Assembly (NCBI RefSeq): GCF_030704535.1
Contig: NC_081812.1
Span: forward strand, 19,996,501-20,060,500
Length of the DNA stretch: 64,000 nt
Reading direction: 5' to 3'
Source of the DNA: Vitis vinifera
Taxonomy: Eukaryota > Streptophyta > Magnoliopsida > Vitales > Vitaceae
Shown: one piece after another, positions 23,850 to 37,535 of the stretch
Layout of the letters: the number at the start of each line of letters is the position of its first letter
How positions within the stretch are numbered: position 1 is the first letter of the stretch
Translations under genes and position numbers: made by a program
The notes under the pieces: model-generated
What the model saw: the letters and a program-made list of their open reading frames with translations, nothing else
What the model was told of the DNA's origin: nothing
Database searches by the model: none

Positions 23850-25847
23850 AAGCCAAAAATTATGAGAAGATAAAGGGAGGATTTGGAGATTTGCTTTTAC
23901 TTGCAACAATCACATGTATACTTTAGACCTTCGGTGGTTCCTTTCTCATTGACTTGTCTGTTTGTATGTTGTTTCTTTTTTTGGTTAATGCAGATGTAAT
24001 ATATGTTTCCTTTAATTTGAAACTACATCTTTCAATCTCCTTGGCTAAGTATTCCCTAGTGATCAGTTTGGTCCAAGGAATAGTGGGTTCTCCATAAAGG
24101 TATCTTTAAAATTGAAGGAACACAGAAAACACTAAGTTAATTGGACGCTTAAATCAAATTGGTTGCGTATAGGCTGAATCATGCCCTTTGAAGAAAGGGA
24201 ATGCCATAAAAACTTAGGAACTCTGTTTCGGGTATAAAGTCTCCTCAATGTCAAAAAAGGCGGTGAAAAAGAAGGATACGTTCATTCTATTATGGAAATA
24301 CCATGATGCAAGGCAAGCCTTTTGTGATGCTTGACCATGACGACAACAGACCCAGGACATGGAAATTATGGAGAGCCTGGAACTATTCAGGATTGAGAAA
24401 TAAAAGGAACGTGCCCCATAAAATAAACAAGGACGTCTCTGGAATTTGATAATATATGGGGACTGTCACGATGAAGCTACTGGTACAGACAAATATAGGT
24501 CTTTGGATGACAGTGGGAACACAAGAATCGTGAGTCATTTTAGTAGTCAGCTAAATGACATAAAACCATCATTTGGAGCATAATGAAATCAACGGATGAG
24601 TAGAAATAGAATCGCTATTATCAACTTTGGTTGAATGAAGGATTTGAAATTGGGGATAGGGGACCCAACCCGATGGTTAAATTTGCTCAATTATACATGC
24701 AGAAACGGATAATAAGAATGATGATGGGAACATCGATCCATATCGGGAAACACAAAACCCACGTGTAAGGACATCTCACATCTGCAAATTATTCAATGAT
24801 AGAGGCTTTTGATGCGATTCAACTCATCTTTTGTTATAGACACCTGGTCTTGTTTGATATAGATAAGAACCAAGAAGCAAGAGAAAAACTGAAGAGAACA
24901 GGCTCCTCTCTATAAGGACTTGAGTTTGTGTAACTTTACTTAAGTAGAATGAGAAGGACAGCCCCCAAGGTAAATGATCTAAGGTCTACAAGGGCACAAG
25001 AGGAAAGAGATATGAACCCAGAAACATCCTGTCAAAATACAACCTCCTCAAAAAGTATGTGGAATTCTTTCTTCTTTTTTATTTTTTTTATTTTTATTTT
25101 TTTTGCCAACAAAATTTCGATATTATTGAGACTGGATTATAGCATGGGAAAAATCTGCATGTGTCTATTTTTAGAGAAACATCTTGTACACAATGATAAC
25201 TCCAGCTTTAGGGGATAAAAATTATTGGGTTTGATGCATCATCTGAAAAGAAAGGCTGTATGACCCTGCCAACTAATACTTCTAATCCTGCCTTTGGAGG
25301 AAGAAGCACCCATATTACAAACATGCAGGGCAACCATTAATTTTATTTTGTAACAAGCTCTGTGTTTAGATTCATCTACAGCTCCATCTTTTCCCATTTC
25401 TCTAAAAATATTTTACCACAAAACCCAACTCTTCTGCAACATGCTCTAGATGCAGTGCTTGTGTACAAAAGAGGATAAAAATAGCCAACTAAAAATTAGA
25501 AAGGCACTGCTGGAGAGCACGGTTTATTCCCAAGTAACGAACACTAATAGACTCACACAAAGGAACATTTCTACGAGACAATTATAGCTCCTCATCTTCT
25601 TTTATTTCAGGTATACAAAGCCATCAGAGGTTTACCCTCCTCTTTATCCCCTCACTACCAACTTCTTCTCATTTTTTATACAACAAAGTTAGTCTCACAA
25701 AGCTGTAAATTAAGATGCGAAACTGCTCAGCCTTTTAATAACATATTTGCCATAATTTACATCTAGTAGACACTGAAACAGCCTTAGTACACTGTACAAA
25801 GGTTCCAGAAGACCGTAGATTTCCATGTGAAGATATTTCGATGATTA
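23850..25847. other. Convergent intergenic region
   Basis: This lies between the 3' ends of the plus-strand HGSNAT-like gene and the minus-strand ACT-repeat gene. The first and last few hundred bases are probably 3' untranslated regions. The frame at 24949-25218 has no recognisable domain. Nothing else is evident. Confidence 0.55.
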
Positions 25848-28800
25848 TCACTCCCAACCCATCAACATTTTCCAAACTCCTTCCTCAATCTTGTTCCTGG
25901 GGACCAACAAACCATCTCCTTCATCAAGTAGGATTCGGTAAACTTCCCATTCCCGGTCGGCGATCATCTGCCTCCCAATTTCAGCCTGGAAAAGCAATCA
26001 CATTAGTCAACTTGGACTTGGGACTTCATCCAATAAAACTGGATATGGTAATGTAAATTGTAAAATCAAATGGCTTCCTTAGCCCATAAACATTGTCAGA
26101 CGCATAATTCCAACAAGCACTTCCAAAATGCACAACAGGCTCTTAGGGTTACTAAGGGGCAATTAATGCATTTGCAAGTTTAACCCAACGAACACGTATA
26201 ATAGGAGCATAGAGAAGTACCGAAAAGATGCAAACATTAAGCATCTTCAGAGCATGAGTGATGTCAAAGAATACGAGAGGCCGGCCCTTTCCTGATAGCT
26301 CCACTGGATTTGCAACCAGCAGCTCTGTATCAGGACCACGGCTCACCACAGCCACTCTTAGAGGACGAAGTAGCTCCATCTGCAGACGAGAGCACAACGC
26401 ATTCTGCTTGTAGGGATCCACTACTTTCTTCCCATCTGCTTGCATGATGAACAAGTCCACCTCACAGTTTCTCCTTGGTTTTGTGGTCAAGCGCCCATAG
26501 GAAATCTGAAACACATTATCAAGATTTATGTATTGATATCATACAATACCATCAGGTAAACAGTCAAAGAATGATTTAGCAATGCAAATTATAAAATGAT
26601 CAAGAATTTTAGCATCTGGCCAGCATGCATGCCAAATGAGCATGTAAGGCAACGCATCATAGGAAGAAGCATTCAGTACTTAAACACAATCCTTCCTATC
26701 ACTGATGCAGTTATCAGGCTAACGGTGGCAACTCATAAAGGATCTTAAACACTGGGGCTATACAATTGTCTGGGTGGTTGCATAAAGACTTGAGTGATAT
26801 GCAATCCAAGGGTAGTCACAATGCAGTATGGAAGACATGAAACATGAGAATCCATGCTGTGCCATGCTGACACAATTGTTATGGGTTGAACATATTGAAA
26901 ACTGCAATTTCCTATAGAAGAAGCATAAGGGGTAAGTGTATTCAAATATTATTATTTCATGGATGAATAACTGACACTTGCAGTATTTCATTATATCTTT
27001 TCTCAAATTGGATTATAGACGTAATGTACCTTGATATTGTAATCCTTTAGAGTTCTCATCATGTCGTAAAGGAGACCTTTGTGATCTTGGCAGACAATTT
27101 GGACAAGAGTGTGAGCGGGACTGAGGGAATTATCCATTGTGACGGATATATTGCCAGATACCTGTGGCAATCCACTTGGGGGCTCATCCTCAAATTTCGA
27201 GCCGAAAATCTCTCTGGTAATTGCAGAAGGGAGGAGCGTTGATGTCTGAGAACATGCAGTAATTTCAGAGCCAACCATACTTATGTCACAACTTATCATG
27301 GCATCTCCCAGAACAGTTTTTAAATGGTTATGTGTATCCTCCTGTCTCTTCTTTGTATGTAGAAGTTCTCTGACAAGATAAAAAAAAAAAAACATTAAAT
27401 TTGGAACCAGAACAACATAATAAACATAAGCCCATTTTTCACTAACAGTACCGAAGAATTCTTGACTTTTCCAAAAACCCCACTTGGCTAGGAAGGATCT
27501 CCGGTTGGTCTTAAATTGGTATTCCCCAAGTATGGAAATTATCAATAGATTGGACTCTGAGTCAGCCACCAAATTCCCCACTTCGTATGGGTGTTGTTTT
27601 CATAGATAGAGATAACTAGGAAAAAAATTGGTCCAAAACAGATGCGTAGCAAACTTGTTTAGGTTAGGGGTTTCTGTTATAACCTTGTGTCTGTGATGAA
27701 GAAGAGGTCCATCACTCTTCCATCAGGGGTCGTGGATACCTTCACTTTCTTTATTGTAAGCTCGAGTTCACAAAGAACCTCCGTCACATCTGCCAAAAGA
27801 AATTCCACATAAAAGCAGGTCTATTACATTCATGGAATCTGAATTCTACTCAGAAATTGGGAAAACAAGATAAACTTCATACCAAAATAACAGAAAAGGG
27901 GAGACTGTTGTACAATTCCTTAAGGGGATTGCAGCAAACGCAGAGAGGAAAAAAAAAATGGGAAATAAACTATGGAAAGGAAAAGAAAGAAAAAATCAAG
28001 AAGTAGTAATGGCTATCTAAAACAAACACTCGTCAATTCAAACCCAGGAAAACAATTTCAAATTTCAAAAAACAAGCGAATTGGCAAGACCAAACATAGA
28101 AGTACCATGTAAAAGTCCTTTCCGGTCATAGCAACAGAACTTCAACAAGAATACATCAGGAGGCTTCGGTGGCTGCAATTGAAAATACGAAAACCCAGAA
28201 GCCGAAGAACAAGAAGGGCAAGCCTCAGACAGCCTATCCTGCAACAAACTCCATCTCGTTGTCGATTTTCCGATAATCCAGAACACTATGTAGCACCATT
28301 TGCCGTCTGTGGATACATCTGCATCACACAATCCAAGTAAAAGGAAAAAAGCTCAAATACGCATTACTTTGTTCCCCAAAATTTTATGCTTGCAGAAGCA
28401 TGGTAGGAAAAAGAAAAGAAAATGAAATTGAAAATTTCTTAATTGGGACCCGACAAAAATAAAAATCCAATTCCCCATACAGCCTTTTGTGTAATCTGAA
28501 TTTAATTCTTCGCACTCCGTAGCCAAGTAATATTTCACATTTTCGTTTTCCTTAATTTTCCTGGGTTTTCAGGAAAACCAAACAGGGGATTAGAGACAAC
28601 AGACCGACCAAAAGGGAAGGGGAAGACGGCAGAACCCATAAGCCATAATACTCTCTGTTCGGTTGGTTACGATGGTAGGAAAGGAAGGAAACGGAAAAGA
28701 AAAACAAAATCTTGAATCGAGGTTTCTCCTTTTCAGAAAACCAAGAAAAGCATGAGTAAGCTTACCGACTCTGACAATGCTCAAACCAAAAAAGAGAATG

Positions 28801-28919
28801 ATGCGACAGAGATCACATCCCAAGCCCGTCTTGTCAGGGCAGTTCACAGTAAGAACTCTGGGTTCGCCTTCCTTCTCTGATGGCCTTATGATCACTACGT
28901 CGTCGTATAGTATCCCCAT
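25848..28919 (-). CDS. ACT domain-repeat protein of the ACR9/ACR10 type
   Basis: Six exons (28919-28766, 28318-28106, 27789-27684, 27369-27030, 26505-26221, 25985-25848) join with GT-AG borders into 411 residues, the usual length of Arabidopsis ACR9/ACR10. Four ACT-like units can be followed. The first begins RVLTVNCPDKTGLGCDLCRI (about 20-95). The second holds FLLKFCCYDRKGLLHDVTEV (about 115-195). The third holds TLVQIVCQDHKGLLYDMMRT with ISYGRLTTKP (about 255-330). The fourth ends AEIGRQMIADREWEVYRILL. ACT repeats bind amino acids in regulatory proteins; the plant ACR proteins carry no catalytic domain and are thought to sense amino acids, but the ligand here is unknown. A second in-frame ATG at 28967 would add 16 residues; the start at MGILYDDVV is chosen because that is how homologues begin. 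Confidence 0.93.
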
Positions 28920-29059
28920 CGCTTCTTTTTCCCTCTTCAATCTTTCAATACACAGATTCAAACTCAAACCCAGCTGCTGCGGATTGTCGTTCTACTGTGT
29001 GGAGCACTGGAAGCCGAAAGCTGAAAGCTTTTCTCTCCACAAAGAAGAAGGGTAGTTAA

Positions 29060-32000
29060 CAACCCGAGAGACAAAAACAAAAATAAAAAAATACAACACC
29101 ATCACAGTTTGGTCTCTCTGCCTTTCTTCCCTCCCACTTGTTCTTCTTGTTGTTGTTCTTTCTCTGTCCTCTTACTATTAATCAATTAATTAATTCACCA
29201 GATATCATTTCATTGTTATTGTTATTTTATTTAAAAATCTTATGACTGTGAGAAGGATCCTGGAATATATCGTAGACGAGACATGTGGAGGTTGAAAATT
29301 GCAGGACCCACGAGAGTTGGGTGAAGAGCTTTTGGCCTAACACATCAGAAAATTTCTCCATTAACCCCAGAAAAACCCCCCTGGTGGTAGACAAAAATGA
29401 GAAAGCCAAGCCAAAAAATCACACATTCAAAATCACATGGAGGGAGTGAGAAGCAGGGGGCCCCAAGCACTAGACCTTGAAATTCACTCACCGTCTCTTT
29501 ATCTTATCATTTACGGAGAAGTTGGAAGATTGAATATGGCGCGAGTCAGTTGGTTCTCGTGCCGCCCACCTATTCCAGAAGGCACCAGCCGCCATCACGT
29601 GTCTTATTTCGTTGAACCGAGGCTTCAAAAAATGTTGGCATGTCCTTTCAAATTTTGCTGGGGTGGACCTCCCTCTCACCTAATCTTCACCCTCCCTCTG
29701 TCTAATTTAAACTTGTTTAAGCTCATTGCCCGTTTTTATAATATAATATGTTGCAAGAGGATCGAGGTCTACGTGGACTCTACGAATTGGGTCGTCCACT
29801 ACAAGATCCGACGGATGGGATGGCCTGCAATCTGCATCATAAAAGAAAGCTCCCAATAATGGGGAGTACTTCAATCACCCTGTCTTAGTTTATTGCAAGG
29901 GAAATTCTACAGTACCCAAGTGGGTAATGCCCACTATTTAAACAACGGTATCTCTTTTTTAAGTTTTAAGCAAAGTACTTCTGAAAAACTACATAATTCA
30001 TCACTGAATGGAAATCAACTCCATGGAATAGGTTTGTGGAATTTGGGCCTTAAAATAAAAATTAAATTTTCTTGGCACGGAGGCCCTTTTCGATGGGAGC
30101 CCAATATAAATGGAGGAATTTGGGCTTTGAAAGCCCAAGAATGGGCCTGAGACAACAGAACCAACGACCACGATTCTAGGTACTACATCAAACGATCAGA
30201 ATGAAATATTATGGAGGTGAGTCGATACAAGAAATATAAAAGGAGGGGTGAAGACTGACTGAAACCACGTGCTCATCATCTGTATTATAAAATAAAAGTG
30301 GCCAGTGGTGAGCTGGATTCAAGGGACAGAGATTAGGACAAGGCCACCCGACTTTGATGACCACTACAATAATAATGCCCCTCATTATCATGTGACGCCT
30401 AGCTCTGACGACATGCTTTTAGTAAATTGGCTAAGAAAAATTGTATAATATTATAAATAGAATCTAGTTCAATGTTTATGCAAACACCATTAACTAAGTC
30501 GGGGTTAGTCATCTCACATGTCAAAGCTCAGGACCATGTCACATGACACTAATGGACTAGATGATTAAGCCATTACAAAATGTCATGACCAATTATTTAT
30601 TCATTTATTTATTTTGGGTTCCTAGGTGTCGTTGATTTTCAAAATGTCCCTTTGATGTGCTGCCAGAACCCAGAATAGAAAATAGAAAATAAAAAAATAC
30701 CCTAGTTCAGTTTTCTTTCCTTTCAGGACGATCAAATTGGTGTCGTATTTTAAGTCTTTTTAATTCAAGAAGGCCACCACCAAACACACCTCAAACCGGC
30801 GAAGGAATACAAGTTTATTAAGTCCTAATTGCTCACGTCTCATCACTAGCGTTGAAGATGTTTTTTAATTCATGCCCCCCACAAGCGCATGATAATCCAA
30901 TTACTTAAAAGACAGAAGAAATTAATGTATATCAGCTAACCCTCATTTTCTATGTGTGAAGGCAAAGGGCATGTGAGAAAAGGGCCCCTTTGATTGGCAC
31001 CCCTTCCCAGCCATTCACACGTATGATATATATGGGGAGAAAGGGGCATAATTTTGCACCAAGGATGGTCTTAACCTAGCAGCCATGTATTTATATTTTT
31101 GTGTCATATTCAAGTAGTATATGGGCGACGGGCTGTCCACGGCCGATTGCTTTGTCGGGTCGTAGTGTGTGGGTCCTGGGTCTGACAAGTGGGGCAGATG
31201 TGGACTAGTGCAGCCCCTGTGGCTTATAAAGGCTAAACTGGGGTTACGGGAAGGATTAGAATTGAGTTAATGATAAGAAAGAAGATTATAGAAATGATTG
31301 TGGTCAAGTTGGAAATGGGTGGGAGGGAGAAACTAAAGAGAGAAAGACAAAAAAGGGGGACCGAGTTGGAAAATAATTGTGAGAAAGTGATTGTGAATGG
31401 GGAAGGGTTGGGCTCTGGAGCCTCATGGGTGTGGGTGGATGAGGATCCACACACAGATTCCAATCAGAAAGTGGGATCATCCACTAGGTATCCCAAAGAT
31501 TCAGTTGGATATTTGGGAGGGTATGAAGTGTTGGTGAAATATCAAAGAGAAAGGGTAAATCCTGATGTGAAAATTGTTAATGTCATTTTCGAGTACATGG
31601 TAGTGGTGAGTGGTGGAAGGTTCACTATCTGAACAGGGAACGAGGTCCCCACCGAATCGCTGCAGTAGATTTGCCAGGTAATGAAAAGGGCGACACATAG
31701 TGAGATTCCATGGAAACATCCCAAAAGAGACCAAGTGAAGGGTCCCTACATCATTAAAATTTAAGGAGGCACAGCGACATGAGATGGGCCCAACTTTCCA
31801 AGTCCAAGTCAAAAAACATTTTTTGAGGTGGTGGAAAACACACACATTTTGCGCTTTCCACGTCTTGTTTCGTCTAATGGCGTGCTACACGAATTACACT
31901 ATTCTCCTATCATTCGGAACCCCAATTATAGTTTTAAATGAATATGGCACCTTACACTTGAAGAAAAGGGCTTGGGTTGGACAATCGATAGTGCTGGGCT

Positions 32001-32400
32001 TCGGCCCTCCACTAGATCATTGGGTTCTCTTAGGTCCACAAAGCATCGCCTCAGTGACAAATTTGACAAAACTTAGTTGAACACAGGTAGGACTTCCTGT
32101 GGAAAATCAGCCCAAATGTCAAATAAAATTTACCTTAGGTGAGATTTTTGTTCAAATGATTGGGTGAGGCCCGGGTATAAAGAGGTTTCGCACAATCCCC
32201 TTTTGGGTTGCCAAGAGAATAAAAGAAAACAATAAAAACTGGAATTATGATCTCGAGTTTTACATTGTTTTCATTCTAAAACCCAAACTCAACATAGGCT
32301 GAGGCTGAATTCCCTCTGGGTCTCCACTCACGTTCAGTGGAGGCCCATGAACCTCAGTGGGTGTGAATGAGATGCTCATGAAAAGGCATGAAACATAAGC
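29060..32400. other. Intergenic region upstream of ACR9-type gene
   Basis: No gene was recognised. The longest frames (29437-29859, 140 residues; 31270-31632, 120 residues; and an antisense frame at 31233-31463) show no domain, no homology I recognise and no exon partners. The first few hundred bases should hold the promoter of the ACR9-type gene. The last part probably runs into the 3' untranslated region of the minus-strand UPF0729-like gene. Confidence 0.5.
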
Positions 32401-32977
32401 CAATATATCAGTAACATACTAAACTAACTTCTAAGTTTCTAAAAAGTAGCCAAATCTTCCTCTTTTGAGGTCCTAGTCCGTTTCAAAGCCTGCTTGGCTG
32501 TCTCTTGCACATTGGACAACTCCATTGGATGTTCCGTACATTTGAAAGTAAAACTACATATTCATCATCGTGTCCAAATTTTAGTGAAGATAGCAGTGGC
32601 TCTAAAGCATAGTCTGCAATATGCAAACTAAGATGACATATTAATCAGATCAAGAAGCTCCAACACAAATCCTCAAGTGAAATTTTCTAGAATTATAAAA
32701 TTGTCATCCCCAATGTTCTAGTTGGAATCGCCTTTGTCCAGAGTACCATTCTTCATCAACAAAAATAAGGATAGTAAACCGACTTCAAGAATTGCCAAAT
32801 CAGTTTTATACAATCGAAGTTCAAAGATTCAAACTCCATTGCTCAACAACCTGTAAATAGACGAATCATCTTTATAGCAAGACTTGCTACCGATCAAGCA
32901 ATTAAATAAGCTTTTTATCCTGAGGAAAAACCTTGTACTTTATAAGTGACATGTATGTTAGGAGAGGTGGTCCAACT

Positions 32978-35175
32978 TTAGTCGCACTTGCTATTCTCTA
33001 CTCCCACTGGTTTCAGAACAGGCTCTGGTGCACCAGGTTCAGTTTCTACCCCCACCTGTTAAAACATGAGACAACTCAGTTAATTTACCATCCTAGGGTT
33101 AGAACACCAAAACAACAACCTTATCGTCTGCAGACATTACTATTGAGGGTCAGATTTGCTTTAAAGAAACAGCAGTAATTTTAAAATCAGGCATGATTCA
33201 TAAATAGTTTCACTAAAACCAAACCAGATCTGCATGTTTGGATGGTAGTAGTTGCTGGTGGTGCAGCTATGGAATAGCAACCAAAAAGTCAAGATCAAGT
33301 ATTAAGAAGTAATGACAGCCAAAATCATGAAAGCAACCACGAAGTGAAACAAGTGGTGGTTGATTTGACACGACTAGCAACTTTTATTCCAATTATAATA
33401 ATGAAAGCAATTAATAGCGCAGGAACTACTCAGTAGATGAGATCAGACTTCACATTCGCACTCACTGCATGATGTGAACGGGACTGGCATCCTACTTTTC
33501 TTTTGGTCAAGATGAAGGTTCTATCAATTTTATAACAACTTTCTCCAACAAGCATGGACCTGGAATTGGCCAGCTTTTAGAAGAGGTGAGTGCAATGAGC
33601 AGAAATCTGACCCGCTATCAAAGTAGTCCAATTGAAACCAAAAAATATAGGCCTGTCTGTGCTCCTTAATTGTTTTGGTTTTAAGGCTGGCTTATTTATT
33701 GTCTTTTCACCTTCCCTTATTGATAAGCTCTTTTCCTAGCTCACCTGAAAAGATGAAAATGCTTTTTCATCATCTCAACTAAAGTACTGAACTTCCCCAT
33801 ATTCAAGGCAAATCTCCGTCAGTTTCACGCAACTAGATTTAAAATGGGAATCATTACAATCAGGGTTTCCCATGCACAAAATGATTTAGAGAAGGGTTTT
33901 TTTCCCCCAAAAAAAAAAATCAAACATTTCAGTCAACCACCTTCCTTTTTTAATATATTTTCTGAATTTGTAGACCCAACTACAGTTATTGATTAATAAC
34001 CTTAAAATCATGCCTAATATGAACAACAACACGACCCAACCATGATGCTAAAAAAGTCATAAAAGGAATATCTATCTAAACATAAAGTATGCTGGAAGAT
34101 TAGATAATAATATGATCATACGCTAATTATGATTGAAGGACTGTGTATAGGACATGCATAAGTGGTGTCTATACAGGCCTTGTTTGGGATAACTCTGTTT
34201 TTGGCTTTAGCCTATAAATTAACCTAAAGACCAAGTCACAAAAAAGTAATATTAGTATTATAAAAAATTTATTAAACATGAAAAAACTTCTTGCATGAGC
34301 TAAAATAGAGCTTTTACAAGAAATAGCACTTTCTTGGATTCCTTATTATGCTCCTTTTTAAGTCATAAGCTCTTTGAACAAAGTTAGCCAAACAGACATA
34401 GCTCTTATTAAGCTTAAAAAGAGCTTTTGGCTTCTTAGAAGTTGATCCAACCAAGGTCATAGTTTATTTTCCAAAAAAATGACTTTGCACCAAAAAATTA
34501 AATATATCATTTTCTATGTCTGGAAAGTAATTTCTCACCCATCATCTCAATATAATTTTCCATGATATGATTCAAAGATAATGCAAATGAAAAACATTTT
34601 GATCAAAGTACTAGCAAAAATGAGAAAATACTAAGATTGAGGACCAGAAAACATACAAATCATTTTTGTTATCATTGATTACTCACCCACATAGAGGAGC
34701 TGATGAATTAAAGTGGACATAGAAATACAAAGGGACAAAAAATTAATATGAATGGAGAACTGATTATGATTGTGTGTGACTTGACCAACACCCACCACAT
34801 CTTAAGGGAACATTTTCTAAAGGCCAATTTGACATTGCTGTGAAAAAATCACTTCTAGTCGTGCTGGAAAAAAAAAATCAGTTGTAACTAAAAGTTTAGT
34901 AAGTTTCAAAAGTAATGTTTAAGAGTTTGACAAACCACATTATTAAATTGCAGTGAAAGCGTGTAATGATCAAAATGGGGTTGTAAAAAATGTAAACAAG
35001 TTCTAAAAACTAATTCTTTAGTATTTGAATTAAATAATTAAATCAGAATTAAATAAATCATTGTATTATTAACCAATTTTTAATATTTTCATTCTCATTT
35101 TCAAAAGAACAATCCAATTTTTCTATTTTAATAGAATTCAAGTAAATAGATCTATAATATATCTATATACATAGT

Positions 35176-35227
<52 letters not shown>

Positions 35228-35831
35228 ACAATGAGTAGTGCAAAATGGAAATCCCAAAAGAAAAAGGCTCTATGAGAGGGGATGATAAGAGAGGGAAAAA
35301 AATGTGTAAAGAAATTGTGGAAGTAAATTATTAGAAGATCTAATAAGCAATTTTATATAAAAGATTCAAATTCTTAATAACTCGCTTTTGAAAAGCTACC
35401 ATTTACTTGCTTCTTAAAAGATTCTTTTACAAACACTTCTTATTTACTTTATCAAACAAAATAATTGCAAAAAGTTATTGCAAAAGTGATTCTGAGGGAC
35501 GTAAAATCAAATCCCAAACAGAGCCTAAAATCATCCATTGATAGCTGCTAGTGCTTTATGGTATATAGTGTTGAATATGCAAGAAAAAAGAAGTTTATAA
35601 CACATGACTAAAATAAGGAAGTTGAGATGGATCTGTCATTTGTCACAAGCAAGAAGGGATACAAATAGGCCTTAAGGAGCTATGAGAAGAAACAATTAAG
35701 GAAAAGATGAGAGGAAACAAATTGATTTAGCCAAAGATAGTTTGACTAAAACCTAATGATTGATTTGATTCATCTGAACATATTACAACACATGAGGAAG
35801 AAGTTGTAGGAAAAGACACTGCTTATGTTTG

Positions 35832-35876
<45 letters not shown>

Positions 35877-37276
35877 CCTCAATCACAGAAAAACCGGATT
35901 AAAAGAAGGGGACAAGGATGACGACCACAAAGAAGAAGATGAAGAAGAAGAAGAAGAAGAAGAGGAAGAAAAATCCGTGCAGCTATCCCCAGGTAGTTTG
36001 TAAAAAGATCGATCAATTCGACCAAGCATGCACAATGCTGTAATGACTTAGATATCATGTTAACTGCAGTAAAAACTACACTGCCGGACCTCTACCCAAG
36101 TAGATTACCAATCAGTTCCAATCACCAGCATATGGTTTTACAAATAAAGACTTCTTGAGATATTTAAATCTGAAGAAAAATGTATAACAGTCCATTCCAA
36201 CCTCAAAATTAAAAGGAAAAAGGAAACAGAGGTTCAAGTTATGCTTAAGAACAAAATCAGGTTTGCTTATGGGATCTTGATAACAGGACATCAACACTAT
36301 AACCCTCAAAACTCAGCTCAATTCTGTTCAGATGTCACAACTATTAAATAGATAATCATTTTTATATTATTAATAAAAGAGCACCACCATATTCAAAACA
36401 AAGAATATGCTAAAGAAGTGTGCAGGAAAAGGTAAAAACAGAAAATACAGCTGCAATAACCAACACCAAAATCATCCTAATATTTAATTGGATTTTCTTC
36501 ACACATTTCAGGTCGTTCATATCAAACTTTTCCCCCCACCCTCTTAGTAAAATCATGTCTGTAGCCTTGGAAAATATCATATATTTATGATACTTATCTC
36601 ATAGTGTACTGAGGATTTTGCCCATTCCAATTCCTCTCATCTCAATGTTATTAAGATAAATAAAAATTAAAATTAAATTTGAACAATAAAATAAAATATT
36701 CTAAACAACACCGGTGAACAGTGAACTAAGTTTCCGAACCCAATTTCCCAATCTACTCAACAAAGTGGCTAGCAAGTAATCATAAAGAAACACCGAATTC
36801 CCACAAATGAAAAGGCATTAGGGCATTTACTTACCTTGCTATTATTATTGGCCGCAGGCTTGTACGGACATGCAGCTGGAACCCTTTCTGGCTTCCTATA
36901 CTCCCATCCGAAAAGCCCATAAACCTTTGCCTGCAAAAGGGAAAATTATTAAAAATCAAACCCACTTTCGATAATTAAAGAAAATGGCAAAACACGATAA
37001 GAACAAACCCACAAAAATAATAAATCGAGAAAATTAAATATGAAAGAAGGGAAATCTATATCGCAAAGAGGGATTATAAGGGGAGAGGATTATCTCACCA
37101 TGATGAGATTGAAGAGTAAGGGCAATAAGTTGACTATTGGAACCAGAAACAGCGGTAACAAACACGCCAGACATACCTACCAAATATTATATAATTCAGA
37201 TCAACCATAATCGGAAGTAGGTATAGCATCAAAACCACATTCAGAAAACAAAGAACGCCCTTCCGGGAATTACCAT
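32978..37276 (-). CDS. Small membrane protein, UPF0729 (C18orf32)-like
   Basis: Four coding pieces (37276-37274, 37176-37099, 36930-36835, 33055-32978) join with GT-AG borders into 84 residues. The protein starts MVCLACLLPLFLVPIVNLLP, a hydrophobic segment with the MVCxxC opening seen in human C18orf32 (UPF0729), continues AKVYGLFGWEYRKPERVPAA and CPYKPAANNNSK, and ends in an acidic, proline-containing tail finishing SKCD. The human family member is associated with the endoplasmic reticulum and lipid droplets; its biochemical function is not settled. Here the ATG is itself the last codon of exon 1, so a 97-nt intron follows the start codon directly. The last intron is 3.8 kb and full of MITEs and microsatellites. 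Splicing is inferred; the gene model rests on frame continuity and family resemblance. Confidence 0.82.
34176..34458. mobile_element. MITE in intron 3 of the UPF0729-like gene
   Basis: The left end GGCCTTGTTTGGGATAACT pairs with the right end, reverse-complemented GACCTTGGTTGGATCAACT. The interior has repeated AGAGCTTTT/AAGAGCTT motifs. It is non-coding; no target duplication was clear. Confidence 0.5.
34819..35526. mobile_element. Second MITE in intron 3, containing a GA microsatellite
   Basis: The left end AAAGGCCAATTTGACATTG, with AATCACTT further in, is mirrored by the right end, reverse-complemented AGGCTCTGTTTGGGATTTG, with AATCACTTTTG further in. The ends are diverged. The interior holds an uninterrupted GA tract near 35181-35222. 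Confidence 0.4.
35175..35222 (+). repeat. GA dinucleotide microsatellite
   Basis: About 48 bp of GA repeats with one early interruption, in the large intron of the UPF0729-like gene. Confidence 0.95.
35835..35874. repeat. TA dinucleotide microsatellite
   Basis: About 40 bp of uninterrupted AT repeats in the same intron, followed at 35930-35970 by a GAA/AAG trinucleotide tract. Confidence 0.95.
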
Positions 37277-37535
37277 CTTCGATCGCCTCTTGCTCTGTGT
37301 GAAACGCAAAAGCGAAGACTCTAGCGGGTGACGATGCACTAGATGATGCCTCCCAAAGTCGCGATGCTTTCTTACCTCCGCCTAATTTTATAGTCTTCAA
37401 CGCATCAGGCGGGTTGATCGGGTAAATAGCAGAATCAAAGCCCAATTTAACTTCTGAATGTCTTGCTAGCCCAGCCCAAATTCAAATGCCGAAGAGAAGC
37501 AGACTTCTTTTTGCCTACTTTTCCTCTTTTTCTTT

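Noticed and set aside
29437-29859. A 140-codon plus-strand open frame
   Set aside because: No domain, no exon partner, no promoter signal and mixed composition; it lies in the promoter-side spacer of the ACR9-type gene.
31233-31632. Overlapping open frames on both strands (120 and 76 residues)
   Set aside because: Low-complexity Ser/Phe or Lys/Glu content, without recognisable motif.
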